NCBI GenBank assembly: GCA_038043445.1
Contig: JBBTBY010000007.1
Location: forward strand, 33,570-97,569
DNA length: 64,000 bases
Direction: 5' to 3'
Origin: Spirochaetota bacterium
GTDB taxonomy: Bacteria; Spirochaetota; Brachyspiria; Brachyspirales; JACRPF01
Within the stretch, counting starts at the first letter, position 1. Every line of letters begins with the position of its first letter. Shown here piece after piece: positions 15,860 to 24,549 of the stretch. Made by a program: the position numbers and the translations under genes. The notes under the pieces were generated by a model. It did no database searches and was not told where the DNA came from. It was given only the letters and a program-made list of their open reading frames with translations.

Positions 15860-16939
15860 TCAGGATTTCCCCGGTATGTGCGAAGATCGCCTCACGATAA
15901 GCGATGTCGGTACGAGCGTCATGCCGTGAGCCGGTGTGTCCGCTGCATGCATACGGTCGATGATGCGTTTCGCTATCATCTTCCCGATATGCTCGGGGTG
16001 CTGATCGACCGTCGATAAGCCGTAGGCATTGCGCTGTACCGCAAGATCATTGCCGAATCCGATAATGCGCACATCCGCCGGGCATCGTATTCCGCGGGCG
16101 GCCAGGACCGATTCTGCCGCGTACGCCGTCATGTCCGATGATGCGAACACGCCGTCGGGGATGAAGCCGCCGCCGGTAAGGTATCGTTTCAGCGCCTTTG
16201 TCGCGCTCTCCTCATCGAAGTGCCCCGTGATGACGGCGATATCCTTATCATCGATATGGTGCGCACGGCATGCGTCGATGAACCCGTTGTATCGCTCATC
16301 CGCCGACCAAACACCGTTCGTCCCGCGCACATGCATGAGCCGCTTCGCTCCCTCTGCGATAAGATGCTCGGCAGCAAGCCTCGCCCCGGTGCGGTGATCG
16401 CTCGCAATGAAGTCGGCCGTCATGCCGGGAATATGCGCATCGATGACGATGGACGGTATCCGCTGCACCGCTTCCCGTATGACGGCAAGGTTCTTCCCCG
16501 ATCGCTTATCCCATACGAAAATGAACGCGTCCGCATTGCGCCGCAGTATCGATTCGATTCCGGCGCGTTCACGCACGGGGTCATTATCACCGTTACGAAG
16601 CATGAGATCGATGTTCTGCGCAGCGAGCATTTTCTCCATTGTATGGATGATGCCCGCATAGAGCGACTGCCACGAATTCGGCACGACGATGCCGATCATA
16701 TTCGTCCTTTTTTTTCCGCGGTATATGACCGTCGTCCCGTGACGCTTTTTACTTGCGATAAGCCCTTCTTTCTTGAGCGCATCGAGGGCTTTGCGCACGG
16801 TGACCCGGCTCACCGAGAATTCGCGGCAGAGGTCCTTCTCACGCGGCAGAATATCACCGGCATGATACGCACCGCCGCGTATACGTCCCTTAAGCGTATC
16901 GCGCAGTTCCTGAAAAAGTGATGTTGTCCTCGTACTCAT
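15860..16939 (-). CDS. GntR-type HTH fused to LacI-type sugar-binding domain (AraR-like regulator)
   Basis: A transcription factor of 359 residues. The N-terminal winged helix (about 5-75) is GntR type: GDILPREKDLCREFSVSRVTVRKALDALKKEGLI. From about residue 80 it becomes a periplasmic-binding-protein-like effector domain of the LacI/GalR kind (NMIGIVVPNSWQ, PDGVFASSDMTAYAAESVL, the DVRIIGFGND segment, LSTVDQHPEHIGK). The ATG overlaps the stop of the upstream GH20-type hydrolase gene, so regulator and enzyme are coupled. The likely operator is the 12-base direct repeat over the hydrolase promoter (20537-20560). The effector is probably a sugar released by that enzyme; this is an inference. Confidence 0.88.
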   Translation of the reverse strand: MSTRTTSLFQELRDTLKGRIRGGAYHAGDILPREKDLCREFSVSRVTVRKALDALKKEGLIASKKRHGTTVIYRGKKRTNMIGIVVPNSWQSLYAGIIHTMEKMLAAQNIDLMLRNGDNDPVRERAGIESILRRNADAFIFVWDKRSGKNLAVIREAVQRIPSIVIDAHIPGMTADFIASDHRTGARLAAEHLIAEGAKRLMHVRGTNGVWSADERYNGFIDACRAHHIDDKDIAVITGHFDEESATKALKRYLTGGGFIPDGVFASSDMTAYAAESVLAARGIRCPADVRIIGFGNDLAVQRNAYGLSTVDQHPEHIGKMIAKRIIDRMHAADTPAHGMTLVPTSLIVRRSSHIPGKS

Positions 16940-19900
16940 TCAACCGCAATGCCGAACACGAGCAGCGCCATATCACTTGACGTCCCCGGCATGACCTCGA
17001 TGGCTGCTATTTTTTTCTCCGGGGCGGGGTTCACCCAGGTATACGTCGGTATGTTCACGAACGCTCTGCCGCCGAGCGTGCCGAAAAGACCCACATCGCA
17101 CTCGCGTCCAAGCGCCGTATCATTGGCCGCTACAACGTTCACGCGGTATGCAAGCGTGATCTTCTCGCTCGATCTGTCATCGTATACGATTCGGTACTCG
17201 CCGGGAACGATACCGCCGAATTTCGTCGCCATGCCCGCCATATCCTCGGCGATGATCTGGCGGCTTGCTGCATGCAGGAATGTTATCACGCGCGCACCCG
17301 CGTTCACCGGTATGGTGATCTTCTGCGAAGCGGAGGATGCTTTCGCGCCTTTTTCGACAAGGGTAATATCATCGAACCACGCCGTTGTGCCGGTCCCGTC
17401 CACTGAGAGGCATATGCGCACTGCGGCAAAACCCGCCGGCAGGGCGATCTCCTTGACAGAAGCTGTTCCCTTTGCGGAAGAGTATATGATCTTGGTCTCA
17501 TCCCATTTCATGTTCTTATCGCCCGAATACGTCCACACCTTCGCGTTCCCGCTCCCCTCGGTCCTCGCCGAATAGCGTATGATATATACTTTCTTCTCAT
17601 CCAGCCGCACATCCTGAGATGAACGGAGAAAGGCATTCGCCGATGCGCGGCTGATCTTCATCGCCCCGCTCTCCGCGACGATAGCGTCAGAAGGATTGCG
17701 GATATCGCGTCCCCATTCGGCAGTACCCTGTGCAAAATCCCCGTTCCTGAACGAAACAGCAGCACCGCCGCCGGTGACAGCGACCGCCGCCGGTTCGCCG
17801 TTCTTCGAGAAGGGTTTCACGGAGACACCGCGGTAATTGGTGAACGCTGTCTCAAGAAAGCCGCTCCCGGTGGTTGACGGAAGTCCCATGAGCGTCATGA
17901 GTCCTTCACCGTCGATCAGTCCGTCGCTTGCTGAGAGCGATCGGGTCTTACCCGCTGCGTTCCTATTCTCCCAATACGACGCTCCCTGCATGACGGCGTC
18001 GGGAACGAACGGAAGCGCGCCGAGGTCGCAGTTCTCCGGCGACCAGGAAAGAAACGCGGTGAGCGCCGCCGCACGGATAAGCTCCGGGCGCATGGCATCG
18101 ATGCGTGTCGTGTTCCATGAGGTGAGACACATACCGTCGGCTTTGTACTTGGCAATTGAATTCGCGATGCGCGCAATGTTCATCGGACGGAACCAGGGAC
18201 AGCCGATCGTCGTAAACCCCGCATCTTTGAACATTTTGAACGAGGGGAAATCGGCGGCAAAGTCGAATGCGCCTTCATATTTCCAGTCAAGGATGACCAT
18301 GTCCTTCGGCAGACGCTTGATAAGTTCGGGGCCCGACATATCCATATGCTTTCCATTGTAATCAGTATCGATCATGTCGCCCCAGATATACATCTTCACG
18401 TTCTTCTTTTTCAGATAGGTATCATTGAGCGTGAGCGCTTCAACGAACCAATCCGACGGCTTCCATCCCTTCGCGCGGGCCGCAGCCGATGTCACCTTGT
18501 TGCCGTAATGCGTTTCATCCATGGCAATATTGAAACCGTCCGGTTTAAGCGTTTCAATGATCTCATCCTGCAGATCGAACATGATCTTATGGGTATCCGG
18601 GTTCGCGATATCGAGATTGCGATACCCCTTCTGTCGAACATCGATATCATCAACGAAGTATTTCACCATGTCCGGCGCATGCCTGAGGTACTGTACGCGC
18701 CCCCACGACGCGAAGTACGGTATCGGCTCAATGCCGCGCACGCGCGCGTAGTTGAACACTTCTACCCACTCCTCTTTCGTGCGGCCTTTATCGCCGATAG
18801 GGTATGAATCGAATGGGAATGTCGTCGGCGATCCAAAACTGTCGAGGGATATGAACGCCTTGTTCAGCCGCAGCAGGAACATCGTATCGATAGTACGCTT
18901 GATAACATCTACCGGTTTTGAATCATGGATGAGCCAGCCGCGGAAGCCCATGCGCGGTGCGTCATAGAGCGTCATCGCCGGAAGCGAGCGCTCCGCGGTA
19001 CATCGTGCACGGTTCGCCATAAGTATAAGCGTTGCAATGCCCCGGAGCACGCCCTCCGGTGTCCGTCCGTTGATGGTGACCTTCGCCGGAGCAAGTTCCA
19101 GTTTGAACGCTTCCGGCACGGCCAGTTTCGCACGTTCACCGGCAGACAGAGATGCATCCGCAATATCGCCGACGCTGAACATGAATACGGCCTTCGGTCC
19201 GCCGTCAACGGTCATGGCCTCCTTCAGCATCTTCTTTATGCCTCCGTCGACCGAGATGCCGTTCTCGCTGATCGATCCGCCGCCGGGGAGCGCGAATACG
19301 CCCGCGATGCGTATCATTTTTACCGGAACGCCGGCGAGGAGGAGCTCTGGTACGGTGAGCCGTTTCGTGAACACACCGGCAACTCCGGCAGGCGCGGTCG
19401 TCGCATCCGCTGCCGGCAATGACAGTGTCAGCGGCAAAAATTCCTTCGGAACATGATACGTCGCCCCGGCGAGCGGTGCCCAGGTGGTATGCTCCTCTTT
19501 CCCGCGCGGGTTATGCCGTGTGGTGTTGATGAATATCTTCTGCTCCCCGCCGACGATACGTTCAAAAATGTCCTTCACACGCACACGTATCTCACATGTC
19601 CATTCCTTTGCCCCGATAGCGGCCTTCGCATCCCAGTCGCCGCTGAAATTCGCGGCAGCCGAGGGATACCACGTTATGCTCGGTTTCCCGATATTCCTCT
19701 GGTCCCAATGCTTTGCGCCGTATGCATTGACAAGGATATGCGCATAGGAGACCTGATCGACGGAGATGAACGTTTCAGTGCAGTCATCGGCATAGATGCC
19801 GATCGCATCGGTCTTAGTCGCCTTTATCCCGGCGGTATCCGGCTCTTCAATACGGTATGCGATATAGAGATAGCCGTCCTTAAGCGCAGCATACGCTTCG

Positions 19901-20517
19901 CTTTTCAGCGCGCTTTCTTTCCCGACATCGCCGAGCACGCGGAACGGCCCGAACCGCACAGCGCCTTTCCACAGCGCATCGTCCAGTTTCCCGTCAAGCG
20001 TTACGCTGTCAATGCGCGGCGTAAGAATGATGTCGTCGTTCGATCCGAGCTCATCAAGACGGACATCCTTGAACGTCGCCGTAACATGCGCTTCGGTTGC
20101 CGATATGCAGATACGCATCCGTGTCCTTCCCGCCGGTACCGGAATGACGACTTTCGATGACGCATAGCCGGCTGTCTTACGCACCGGCGTTCCGTATATC
20201 ATCCCCTTCTCATCCCATTTCCCGTCAGCCCCGGCGAGATAAAAGAATGCCCGGGCGCTCCCCGATCCTTCGACATTCACCGACATGCTGAACAGATACC
20301 GCGAACCGCTTTTGATATCGATGTCCTTATACGCCCGCGTCATGTAGCGGTCAAAGCCTTTTTCGCCTCGTTTTATGATGATGCCGTCATCGACAGCGGC
20401 GACTGAGCCATCGTCTTTATTATCGCATTGCAGCGAGCCCCGGTCCCGCGGACCTATCGACAGAGCCGCTCCGAAAGCACCGGCGGTAAAAACAAGGAAA
20501 AGAATGGATCTCAGCAT
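16936..20517 (-). CDS. Secreted multidomain GH20-type glycoside hydrolase
   Basis: Predicted exported hexosaminidase-like enzyme of about 1193 residues. After a signal peptide come a beta-sandwich carbohydrate-binding-like domain (about 30-155), a CBM9-like domain (about 165-370, beginning IDSVTLDGKLDDALW), a GH20 N-terminal alpha/beta domain (about 390-510), and a TIM barrel (about 520-830) with MDETHYGN near 670, matching the GH20 Asp-Glu pair. A second beta-sandwich (about 925-1065) resembles the first one (the GSG-A pattern, KWDE, then IIYS/MIYG, and the RICLS/RICIS segment), indicating internal duplication. ATG 20517 is preferred over 20529 because GGAGAG lies just upstream. The substrate is not determined. 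The gene is coupled to its GntR/LacI regulator. Confidence 0.8.
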   Translation of the reverse strand: MLRSILFLVFTAGAFGAALSIGPRDRGSLQCDNKDDGSVAAVDDGIIIKRGEKGFDRYMTRAYKDIDIKSGSRYLFSMSVNVEGSGSARAFFYLAGADGKWDEKGMIYGTPVRKTAGYASSKVVIPVPAGRTRMRICISATEAHVTATFKDVRLDELGSNDDIILTPRIDSVTLDGKLDDALWKGAVRFGPFRVLGDVGKESALKSEAYAALKDGYLYIAYRIEEPDTAGIKATKTDAIGIYADDCTETFISVDQVSYAHILVNAYGAKHWDQRNIGKPSITWYPSAAANFSGDWDAKAAIGAKEWTCEIRVRVKDIFERIVGGEQKIFINTTRHNPRGKEEHTTWAPLAGATYHVPKEFLPLTLSLPAADATTAPAGVAGVFTKRLTVPELLLAGVPVKMIRIAGVFALPGGGSISENGISVDGGIKKMLKEAMTVDGGPKAVFMFSVGDIADASLSAGERAKLAVPEAFKLELAPAKVTINGRTPEGVLRGIATLILMANRARCTAERSLPAMTLYDAPRMGFRGWLIHDSKPVDVIKRTIDTMFLLRLNKAFISLDSFGSPTTFPFDSYPIGDKGRTKEEWVEVFNYARVRGIEPIPYFASWGRVQYLRHAPDMVKYFVDDIDVRQKGYRNLDIANPDTHKIMFDLQDEIIETLKPDGFNIAMDETHYGNKVTSAAARAKGWKPSDWFVEALTLNDTYLKKKNVKMYIWGDMIDTDYNGKHMDMSGPELIKRLPKDMVILDWKYEGAFDFAADFPSFKMFKDAGFTTIGCPWFRPMNIARIANSIAKYKADGMCLTSWNTTRIDAMRPELIRAAALTAFLSWSPENCDLGALPFVPDAVMQGASYWENRNAAGKTRSLSASDGLIDGEGLMTLMGLPSTTGSGFLETAFTNYRGVSVKPFSKNGEPAAVAVTGGGAAVSFRNGDFAQGTAEWGRDIRNPSDAIVAESGAMKISRASANAFLRSSQDVRLDEKKVYIIRYSARTEGSGNAKVWTYSGDKNMKWDETKIIYSSAKGTASVKEIALPAGFAAVRICLSVDGTGTTAWFDDITLVEKGAKASSASQKITIPVNAGARVITFLHAASRQIIAEDMAGMATKFGGIVPGEYRIVYDDRSSEKITLAYRVNVVAANDTALGRECDVGLFGTLGGRAFVNIPTYTWVNPAPEKKIAAIEVMPGTSSDMALLVFGIAVE

Positions 20518-20536
20518 TGTTCTCTCCATAACGCTG

Positions 20537-20560
20537 CATAATACATATTATAATACATAT
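20537..20560. promoter_or_regulatory. Tandem 12-base direct repeat, likely operator of the GH20 gene
   Basis: CATAATACATAT (20537-20548) is followed head to tail by TATAATACATAT (20549-20560); they differ only at the first base. They cover the -10 element of the GH20 promoter, a position suited to repression by the downstream GntR/LacI hybrid. Confidence 0.55.
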
Positions 20561-20576
20561 TTTTATATATTGTCAA
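20547..20576 (-). promoter_or_regulatory. Promoter of the GH20 gene
   Basis: Minus-strand TTGACA (20571-20576), 18-base spacer, TATAAT (20547-20552), in a locally AT-rich stretch. In the following 20577-20742 gap, before the next gene's stop codon, I see no feature. Confidence 0.72.
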
Positions 20577-20742
20577 GTGCCATCGCGTCCTGCTGCGGGA
20601 AAACACCGTTGCCTGCAACGAGATTTTCATAAACAGCAATAGACCTTGGGTCGATCAGAACAGCACTTTGCACCCGCTGTTCTCCGTGTGCACGCCATTT
20701 TCCTCACGCCCCCGGACGCCGTTCCGCTGCTACAGCCTGGGA

Positions 20743-21642
20743 TCATTTCTTCGGACGGAATACAAAACGCACCCCGACGAGGGCGCGAAGGAAATACATC
20801 CCGCAGGAAAGAAGGGGATGTGCGATAAGTCGAGTCCATTTCCACGACTCAGTGAACACGCCGAACATGCGGTAGTACATACCGAGCTGCTTTTTCACGT
20901 CCGCATCCTCTGCGCCCCATTTTGCCGTATAGGTATCAAAGCTCCCTATGTAGTATGATTTCTTTTTGAGATATTTGCTAAGCTCGAATTCCGCCTCATT
21001 ATGGAAAATACACGTTTTCTGCTTTTGGTGGTCGACGCCGCGGTCATGGAGGAATGCGCCGAACAAAGCATTCCATCTCACGTTCTCCGTCCGCGTGCGG
21101 TCATCAAGCAGTGCGATAGCGCCGCGCGCTTTTATTTTCTTATCAATATCCCAGTCCTCAGGGCCGCTCATCGTCTCGTCGAATCCGCCGGCGCGTATGA
21201 AGGCGCTTCTCCGGAAAAAGCGTGCACCGTCGATGACCGTGCCGTCATAGAACGAACGCTCGAAACGCCGCACCCTGCTGAAGAAATTCCTCCCAAGCAC
21301 GATCTCCGGGATATGGAGCGCATCCGCCTTTGTTCCTGCCATCGCGGTAAGGCACGCGCGTATCACGCCGGATGACAGTATCATATCGGCATCGATGAAC
21401 ATGACGAATTCGGTCGCCGACCGCTTTATCATCCCGTAATTGCGCTGTGCGGAACGCTCCGGCCCCTTGTCGTACACGAAGCGCGTATATTTCCGGGCGA
21501 TCTTTTTCGTATCATCCGTCGAACCATTATCGACAACGACGATACGCACCGGAACATCCTGCAGTGCAATGCTTCGTATGCAACGCTCAATGTTCGCCGA
21601 TTCGTTCTTCGTTGTGATAGTGACCGAAACGCGCGTTTTCAT
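20743..21642 (-). CDS. Family 2 glycosyltransferase
   Basis: A GT-A fold transferase of 299 residues using a nucleotide-sugar donor. It has VSVTITTKNESANIERCIRS, VVDNGSTDDTKKI, the metal-binding Asp motif in FVMFIDADMIL, and the acceptor-side GGFDETMSGPEDWDI. The C-terminal part has positively charged helices near the membrane. The start overlaps the stop of the DPM1-like gene (21639). Probably acts in glycan or LPS decoration; donor and acceptor are unknown. Confidence 0.87.
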   Translation of the reverse strand: MKTRVSVTITTKNESANIERCIRSIALQDVPVRIVVVDNGSTDDTKKIARKYTRFVYDKGPERSAQRNYGMIKRSATEFVMFIDADMILSSGVIRACLTAMAGTKADALHIPEIVLGRNFFSRVRRFERSFYDGTVIDGARFFRRSAFIRAGGFDETMSGPEDWDIDKKIKARGAIALLDDRTRTENVRWNALFGAFLHDRGVDHQKQKTCIFHNEAEFELSKYLKKKSYYIGSFDTYTAKWGAEDADVKKQLGMYYRMFGVFTESWKWTRLIAHPLLSCGMYFLRALVGVRFVFRPKK

Positions 21643-22373
21643 CGTTTCGTGCGGGGGAAATACCGACGATGATCGAAAAGCCTGAGCCTCAGCACGCGCA
21701 CGACGGCTTCGACGAAGATATTGCGCGACATCTTCGACTTGCCGACGGTTCGCTCGGTGAAAACTATCGGCACTTCGCGTACGCGGAATCCATTCTTCTC
21801 GAACGCATAATTCATCTCTATCTGGAATGAATAGCCGGCGGACATGACCGCATCGAGGTCCATCCGTTCAAGCGTTTCACGGCGGAAACATTTGAAGCCG
21901 CCGGTAGGGTCCTCGACGTGAATACCGAGCACGAATCGGATGTAATACCCTGCGCCGTAGGACATGACAAGGCGCATGAGCGGCCAGCGTATGACGCTGA
22001 TGCCGTCGCAATAGCGAGAACCGATGACAAGATCGCATCCCTTCGCCGCTTTGATAAGTTCGGGTATCATCGCCGGATCGTGGGAAAAATCGGCATCGAT
22101 CTGCACGATGAATTCCGGCTTCAACGCGAACGCCTCGCGGAACCCGCGTATGTACGCGGGTCCGATGCCCGCTTTTTTCGGATTGGTCACCAGATGCACG
22201 CGCTTGTTCGTACGCATGATGCGCGCTACGATGCGCCCGGTACCGTCCGGCGAATTGTCATCAACGACGAGGACATGAATGCCGCTTCCCTGAGCGAGGA
22301 CCGCCGGTATCATTTTCACGATATTGTCGGCCTCGTTGTACGTCGGTATGATCACGACCGCTTGTATGCCCAT
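21639..22373 (-). CDS. Polyprenol-phosphate glycosyltransferase (DPM1-like)
   Basis: A 244-residue GT2 enzyme resembling dolichol/polyprenol-phosphate mannose synthases. It has VVIIPTYNEADNIVKMI, VLVVDDNSPDGTG, the catalytic FIVQIDADFSHDP, VIGSRYCDG, and the DPTGGFKCFRRETLE segment followed by SYGAGYYIRFVLG. No C-terminal membrane domain is present, as in the soluble class. It starts within the stop of the alcohol dehydrogenase gene (TGATG) and overlaps the next GT2 gene, forming a three-gene unit. Confidence 0.87.
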   Translation of the reverse strand: MGIQAVVIIPTYNEADNIVKMIPAVLAQGSGIHVLVVDDNSPDGTGRIVARIMRTNKRVHLVTNPKKAGIGPAYIRGFREAFALKPEFIVQIDADFSHDPAMIPELIKAAKGCDLVIGSRYCDGISVIRWPLMRLVMSYGAGYYIRFVLGIHVEDPTGGFKCFRRETLERMDLDAVMSAGYSFQIEMNYAFEKNGFRVREVPIVFTERTVGKSKMSRNIFVEAVVRVLRLRLFDHRRYFPRTKR

Positions 22374-23521
22374 CAGATAAGCTTCTCCATGAATTGTATC
22401 ACACTCTCCTCATCGACCGGTGCGGGGTTGCCGCTCATGCTTCCGCCGAACGATGCTCGTACGATGTCCGGAATATCCTTTGTTGCGATACCGAACGGTG
22501 CAAGCGTGGGCGGTATCGTATGCCGCTCCTTCAACGCTTCCACCGCTTCTATTCCCTTCACCGCCGCCTCAAGATCATTGATGAACGTCCGCCCGGTGAG
22601 CGCTTCCGCGGCGCGCGCAAGCAATGATTCCGACGACTGAAGATTATAGCGCATCACATGCGGCAGCAGCACGCCGATGATAAGCCCGTGCACGATGGGG
22701 TATTTTCCGCCGATGGACGATGCCAGTCCGTGTGCGAGCCCGAGCCCGCTGTTCGCGAGGCAGAACCCGGAAAGATACGCAGCGAACTGCATGTTCGCGC
22801 GGTGGTCGATGTTCTTCGGTTCGTCACAGGCGCCGGAAAAATGTTTTCCCATGAGCGTTATCCCGTGGAGCGCCGTAGCGGCGATGAACGGGTTCGATCG
22901 CCTGCAAATGAGGCTTTCGATGAGCTGCCCGAGCGCATCGAAACCGGTTATCGCCGTCGTTCGCTCGTTCATGGAAACGGTGAGCTCCGCATCGAGTATC
23001 ACGGTCGCGGGCATTATATCGGCAGAACGCAGGCTCCGTTTGATGTTCTCCCCGCGAATGGCGACTACGGCGTTTTTCGTCGCCTCTGCGCCGGTGCCCG
23101 ATGTCGTCGGAACGGCTATGATCGGCAGCGGCGGGCGCGTTATCTTTCGCATCTCTTTCGCGCCTTCAAGGTAATCCGCTATCGACCCATCATTGCGCGC
23201 CAGCACCGACACCGCTTTCGCTGTATCGATGGCGCTGCCGCCGCCGATGACGACGATGGCGTCGGGGGAAAGCGTTCGCGCTTTTGCCGCAAGCGAATCG
23301 ACCGATGCGGTGTCCGGCTCTCCGGAGGGGAGATGATAGAGCGCCGCTTTTTTCACTTTTGCTGCGATGATCTTCGACGCACGCTCTACGACGCCGTTCT
23401 CGACGATGGTGCGTCCGCCGGCCACGAGCAGCACCGTGCCGGCGAGCGGCACTGCAGAAAGGTCCGCGAGAGCGCCCGGGTGTGCTATCACCGTCCGTGG
23501 TGAAACGATGGTCATTTCCAT
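22373..23521 (-). CDS. Iron-dependent (group III) alcohol dehydrogenase
   Basis: NAD(P)-dependent oxidoreductase with a catalytic metal. The Rossmann part has VVIGGGSAIDTAKAVSVLA, and the substrate side PTTSGTGAEATKNAV. The metal-site region reads GFDALGQLIESLI, with Gln where many homologues have His, then LGLAHGLASSIGGKYPIVHG with two His. At 382 residues it is full length when started at ATG 23521; an in-frame ATG at 23605 adds a non-conserved tail. Fe-ADHs of this type reduce small aldehydes, which could include lactaldehyde from fucose breakdown, but the gene is 20 kb from that locus. It leads the unit with two glycosyltransferases. Confidence 0.85.
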   Translation of the reverse strand: MEMTIVSPRTVIAHPGALADLSAVPLAGTVLLVAGGRTIVENGVVERASKIIAAKVKKAALYHLPSGEPDTASVDSLAAKARTLSPDAIVVIGGGSAIDTAKAVSVLARNDGSIADYLEGAKEMRKITRPPLPIIAVPTTSGTGAEATKNAVVAIRGENIKRSLRSADIMPATVILDAELTVSMNERTTAITGFDALGQLIESLICRRSNPFIAATALHGITLMGKHFSGACDEPKNIDHRANMQFAAYLSGFCLANSGLGLAHGLASSIGGKYPIVHGLIIGVLLPHVMRYNLQSSESLLARAAEALTGRTFINDLEAAVKGIEAVEALKERHTIPPTLAPFGIATKDIPDIVRASFGGSMSGNPAPVDEESVIQFMEKLI

Positions 23522-23623
23522 TGCCTGTCCCTTTTCCCCGAGTATACCACGAGGGGCATGAATGTCAATTTTCGTCTCGTTTTTCGAGCGATCGTTCCCT
23601 CGCAAAAAATATCGGTTTCACGC

Positions 23624-23652
23624 TTGACATGCGAGGCATGCTTCTATATACT
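23624..23652 (+). promoter_or_regulatory. Promoter of the tRNA-Lys gene
   Basis: TTGACA (23624-23629), 17-base spacer, TATACT (23647-23652), 15 bases before the tRNA. Confidence 0.75.
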
Positions 23653-23667
23653 GATTCCCCGCAATGC

Positions 23668-23740
23668 GGGCCGCTAGCTCAGTTGGTAGAGCAACGCTCT
23701 TTTAAGGCGTGGGTCGCAAGTTCGAATCTTGCGCGGCTCA
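23668..23740 (+). tRNA. tRNA-Lys (anticodon TTT)
   Basis: Complete cloverleaf: acceptor GGGCCGC/GCGGCTC, D stem GCTC/GAGC, anticodon loop CTTTTAA, T arm GCAAG-TTCGAAT-CTTGC, discriminator A. CCA is not encoded. Confidence 0.96.
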
Positions 23741-23777
23741 TTGATTTTTGCTCTTTCTCACGGTATACTTGCAATAC

Positions 23778-23852
23778 GCCGGCATGGTGAAGAGGCTAAA
23801 CACATCGGATTTTCATTCCGACATTTCGCGGGTTCGAATCCCGTTGCCGGTT
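23778..23852 (+). tRNA. tRNA-Glu (anticodon TTC)
   Basis: Acceptor GCCGGCA pairs with TGCCGGT (a G-T pair at the first position). The anticodon arm is TCGGA-TTTTCAT-TCCGA with TTC, and the T arm GCGGG-TTCGAAT-CCCGT. It lies 37 bases after tRNA-Lys and has a possible own -10 TATACT just upstream. Confidence 0.92.
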
Positions 23853-23856
23853 CATA

Positions 23857-23899
23857 GAGGGCGCCCGAGGACACTGTCGTACGGCGCTCTCGTTTTTTT
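23857..23899 (+). terminator. Rho-independent terminator after tRNA-Glu
   Basis: GAGGGCGCC (23857-23865) pairs with GGCGCTCTC (23883-23891), followed by seven T. It ends the two-tRNA unit 12 bases before rsmG. Confidence 0.75.
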
Positions 23900-23910
23900 A
23901 TACGGCCATT

Positions 23911-24549
23911 ATGAATACTGACGAATTGCTCACACAGGCTTCTGCCGCATTATCCCTTTCTCTTGATGACCGGCAGTGTTCTCTCTTTGGCGCATACCAG
24001 CGTGCGCTTCTCTCGATAAACGAATCCCTCAATCTCACGGCTACCACGGACGATACGGAATTCACCGTCCGTCATATCATCGATTCTATCGCGGCGCATC
24101 GCTATTTCACGGCTTCCCGGGCGATACTCGATGTCGGGAGCGGCGGCGGACTTCCCGGTATCCCGCTCGCGATACTGTTCCCCCAGGCGCGTGTTACGCT
24201 CTGCGAATCGAAAGCAAAAAAAGCGAACGCACTTTCATCGATGGTACGGGAGCTTTCACTCTCCAATGTTCATGTTGCGCATTCGAACGTGTTCGAGCTT
24301 CGAGACCGTTTTGACACGATAACGGCGCGCGCGTTCGGCGAACTCTCAAAACTGGCCGATATACTCCACCGTGTCGGGACGGCAAAGGCACGCGCCGTGT
24401 GCTACAAAGGAAAGCGTGAGACCATAGACGGTGAAATGGCAAAAATGAACGGTTCATTGTATACTGCGGTCGTCGATGCCGTGACGGTGCCCTTTCTAGC
24501 GGAAGAGCGCCATATCGTCGTACTCACAAAAAGGCACCAGGGACATTAA
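23911..24549 (+). CDS. rsmG: 16S rRNA (guanine527-N7)-methyltransferase
   Basis: SAM-dependent methyltransferase modifying G527 of 16S rRNA (formerly gidB). It has the family's LNLTATTDDTEFTVRHIIDS region and the SAM-binding motif ILDVGSGGGLPGIPLAI, then CESKAKKANALSSMV and ITARAFGELSKL. At 212 residues it is full length. Its stop codon overlaps the parA start (TAATG). The rsmG-parA-parB order is typical of origin-proximal regions in bacteria. Confidence 0.94.
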   Translation: MNTDELLTQASAALSLSLDDRQCSLFGAYQRALLSINESLNLTATTDDTEFTVRHIIDSIAAHRYFTASRAILDVGSGGGLPGIPLAILFPQARVTLCESKAKKANALSSMVRELSLSNVHVAHSNVFELRDRFDTITARAFGELSKLADILHRVGTAKARAVCYKGKRETIDGEMAKMNGSLYTAVVDAVTVPFLAEERHIVVLTKRHQGH

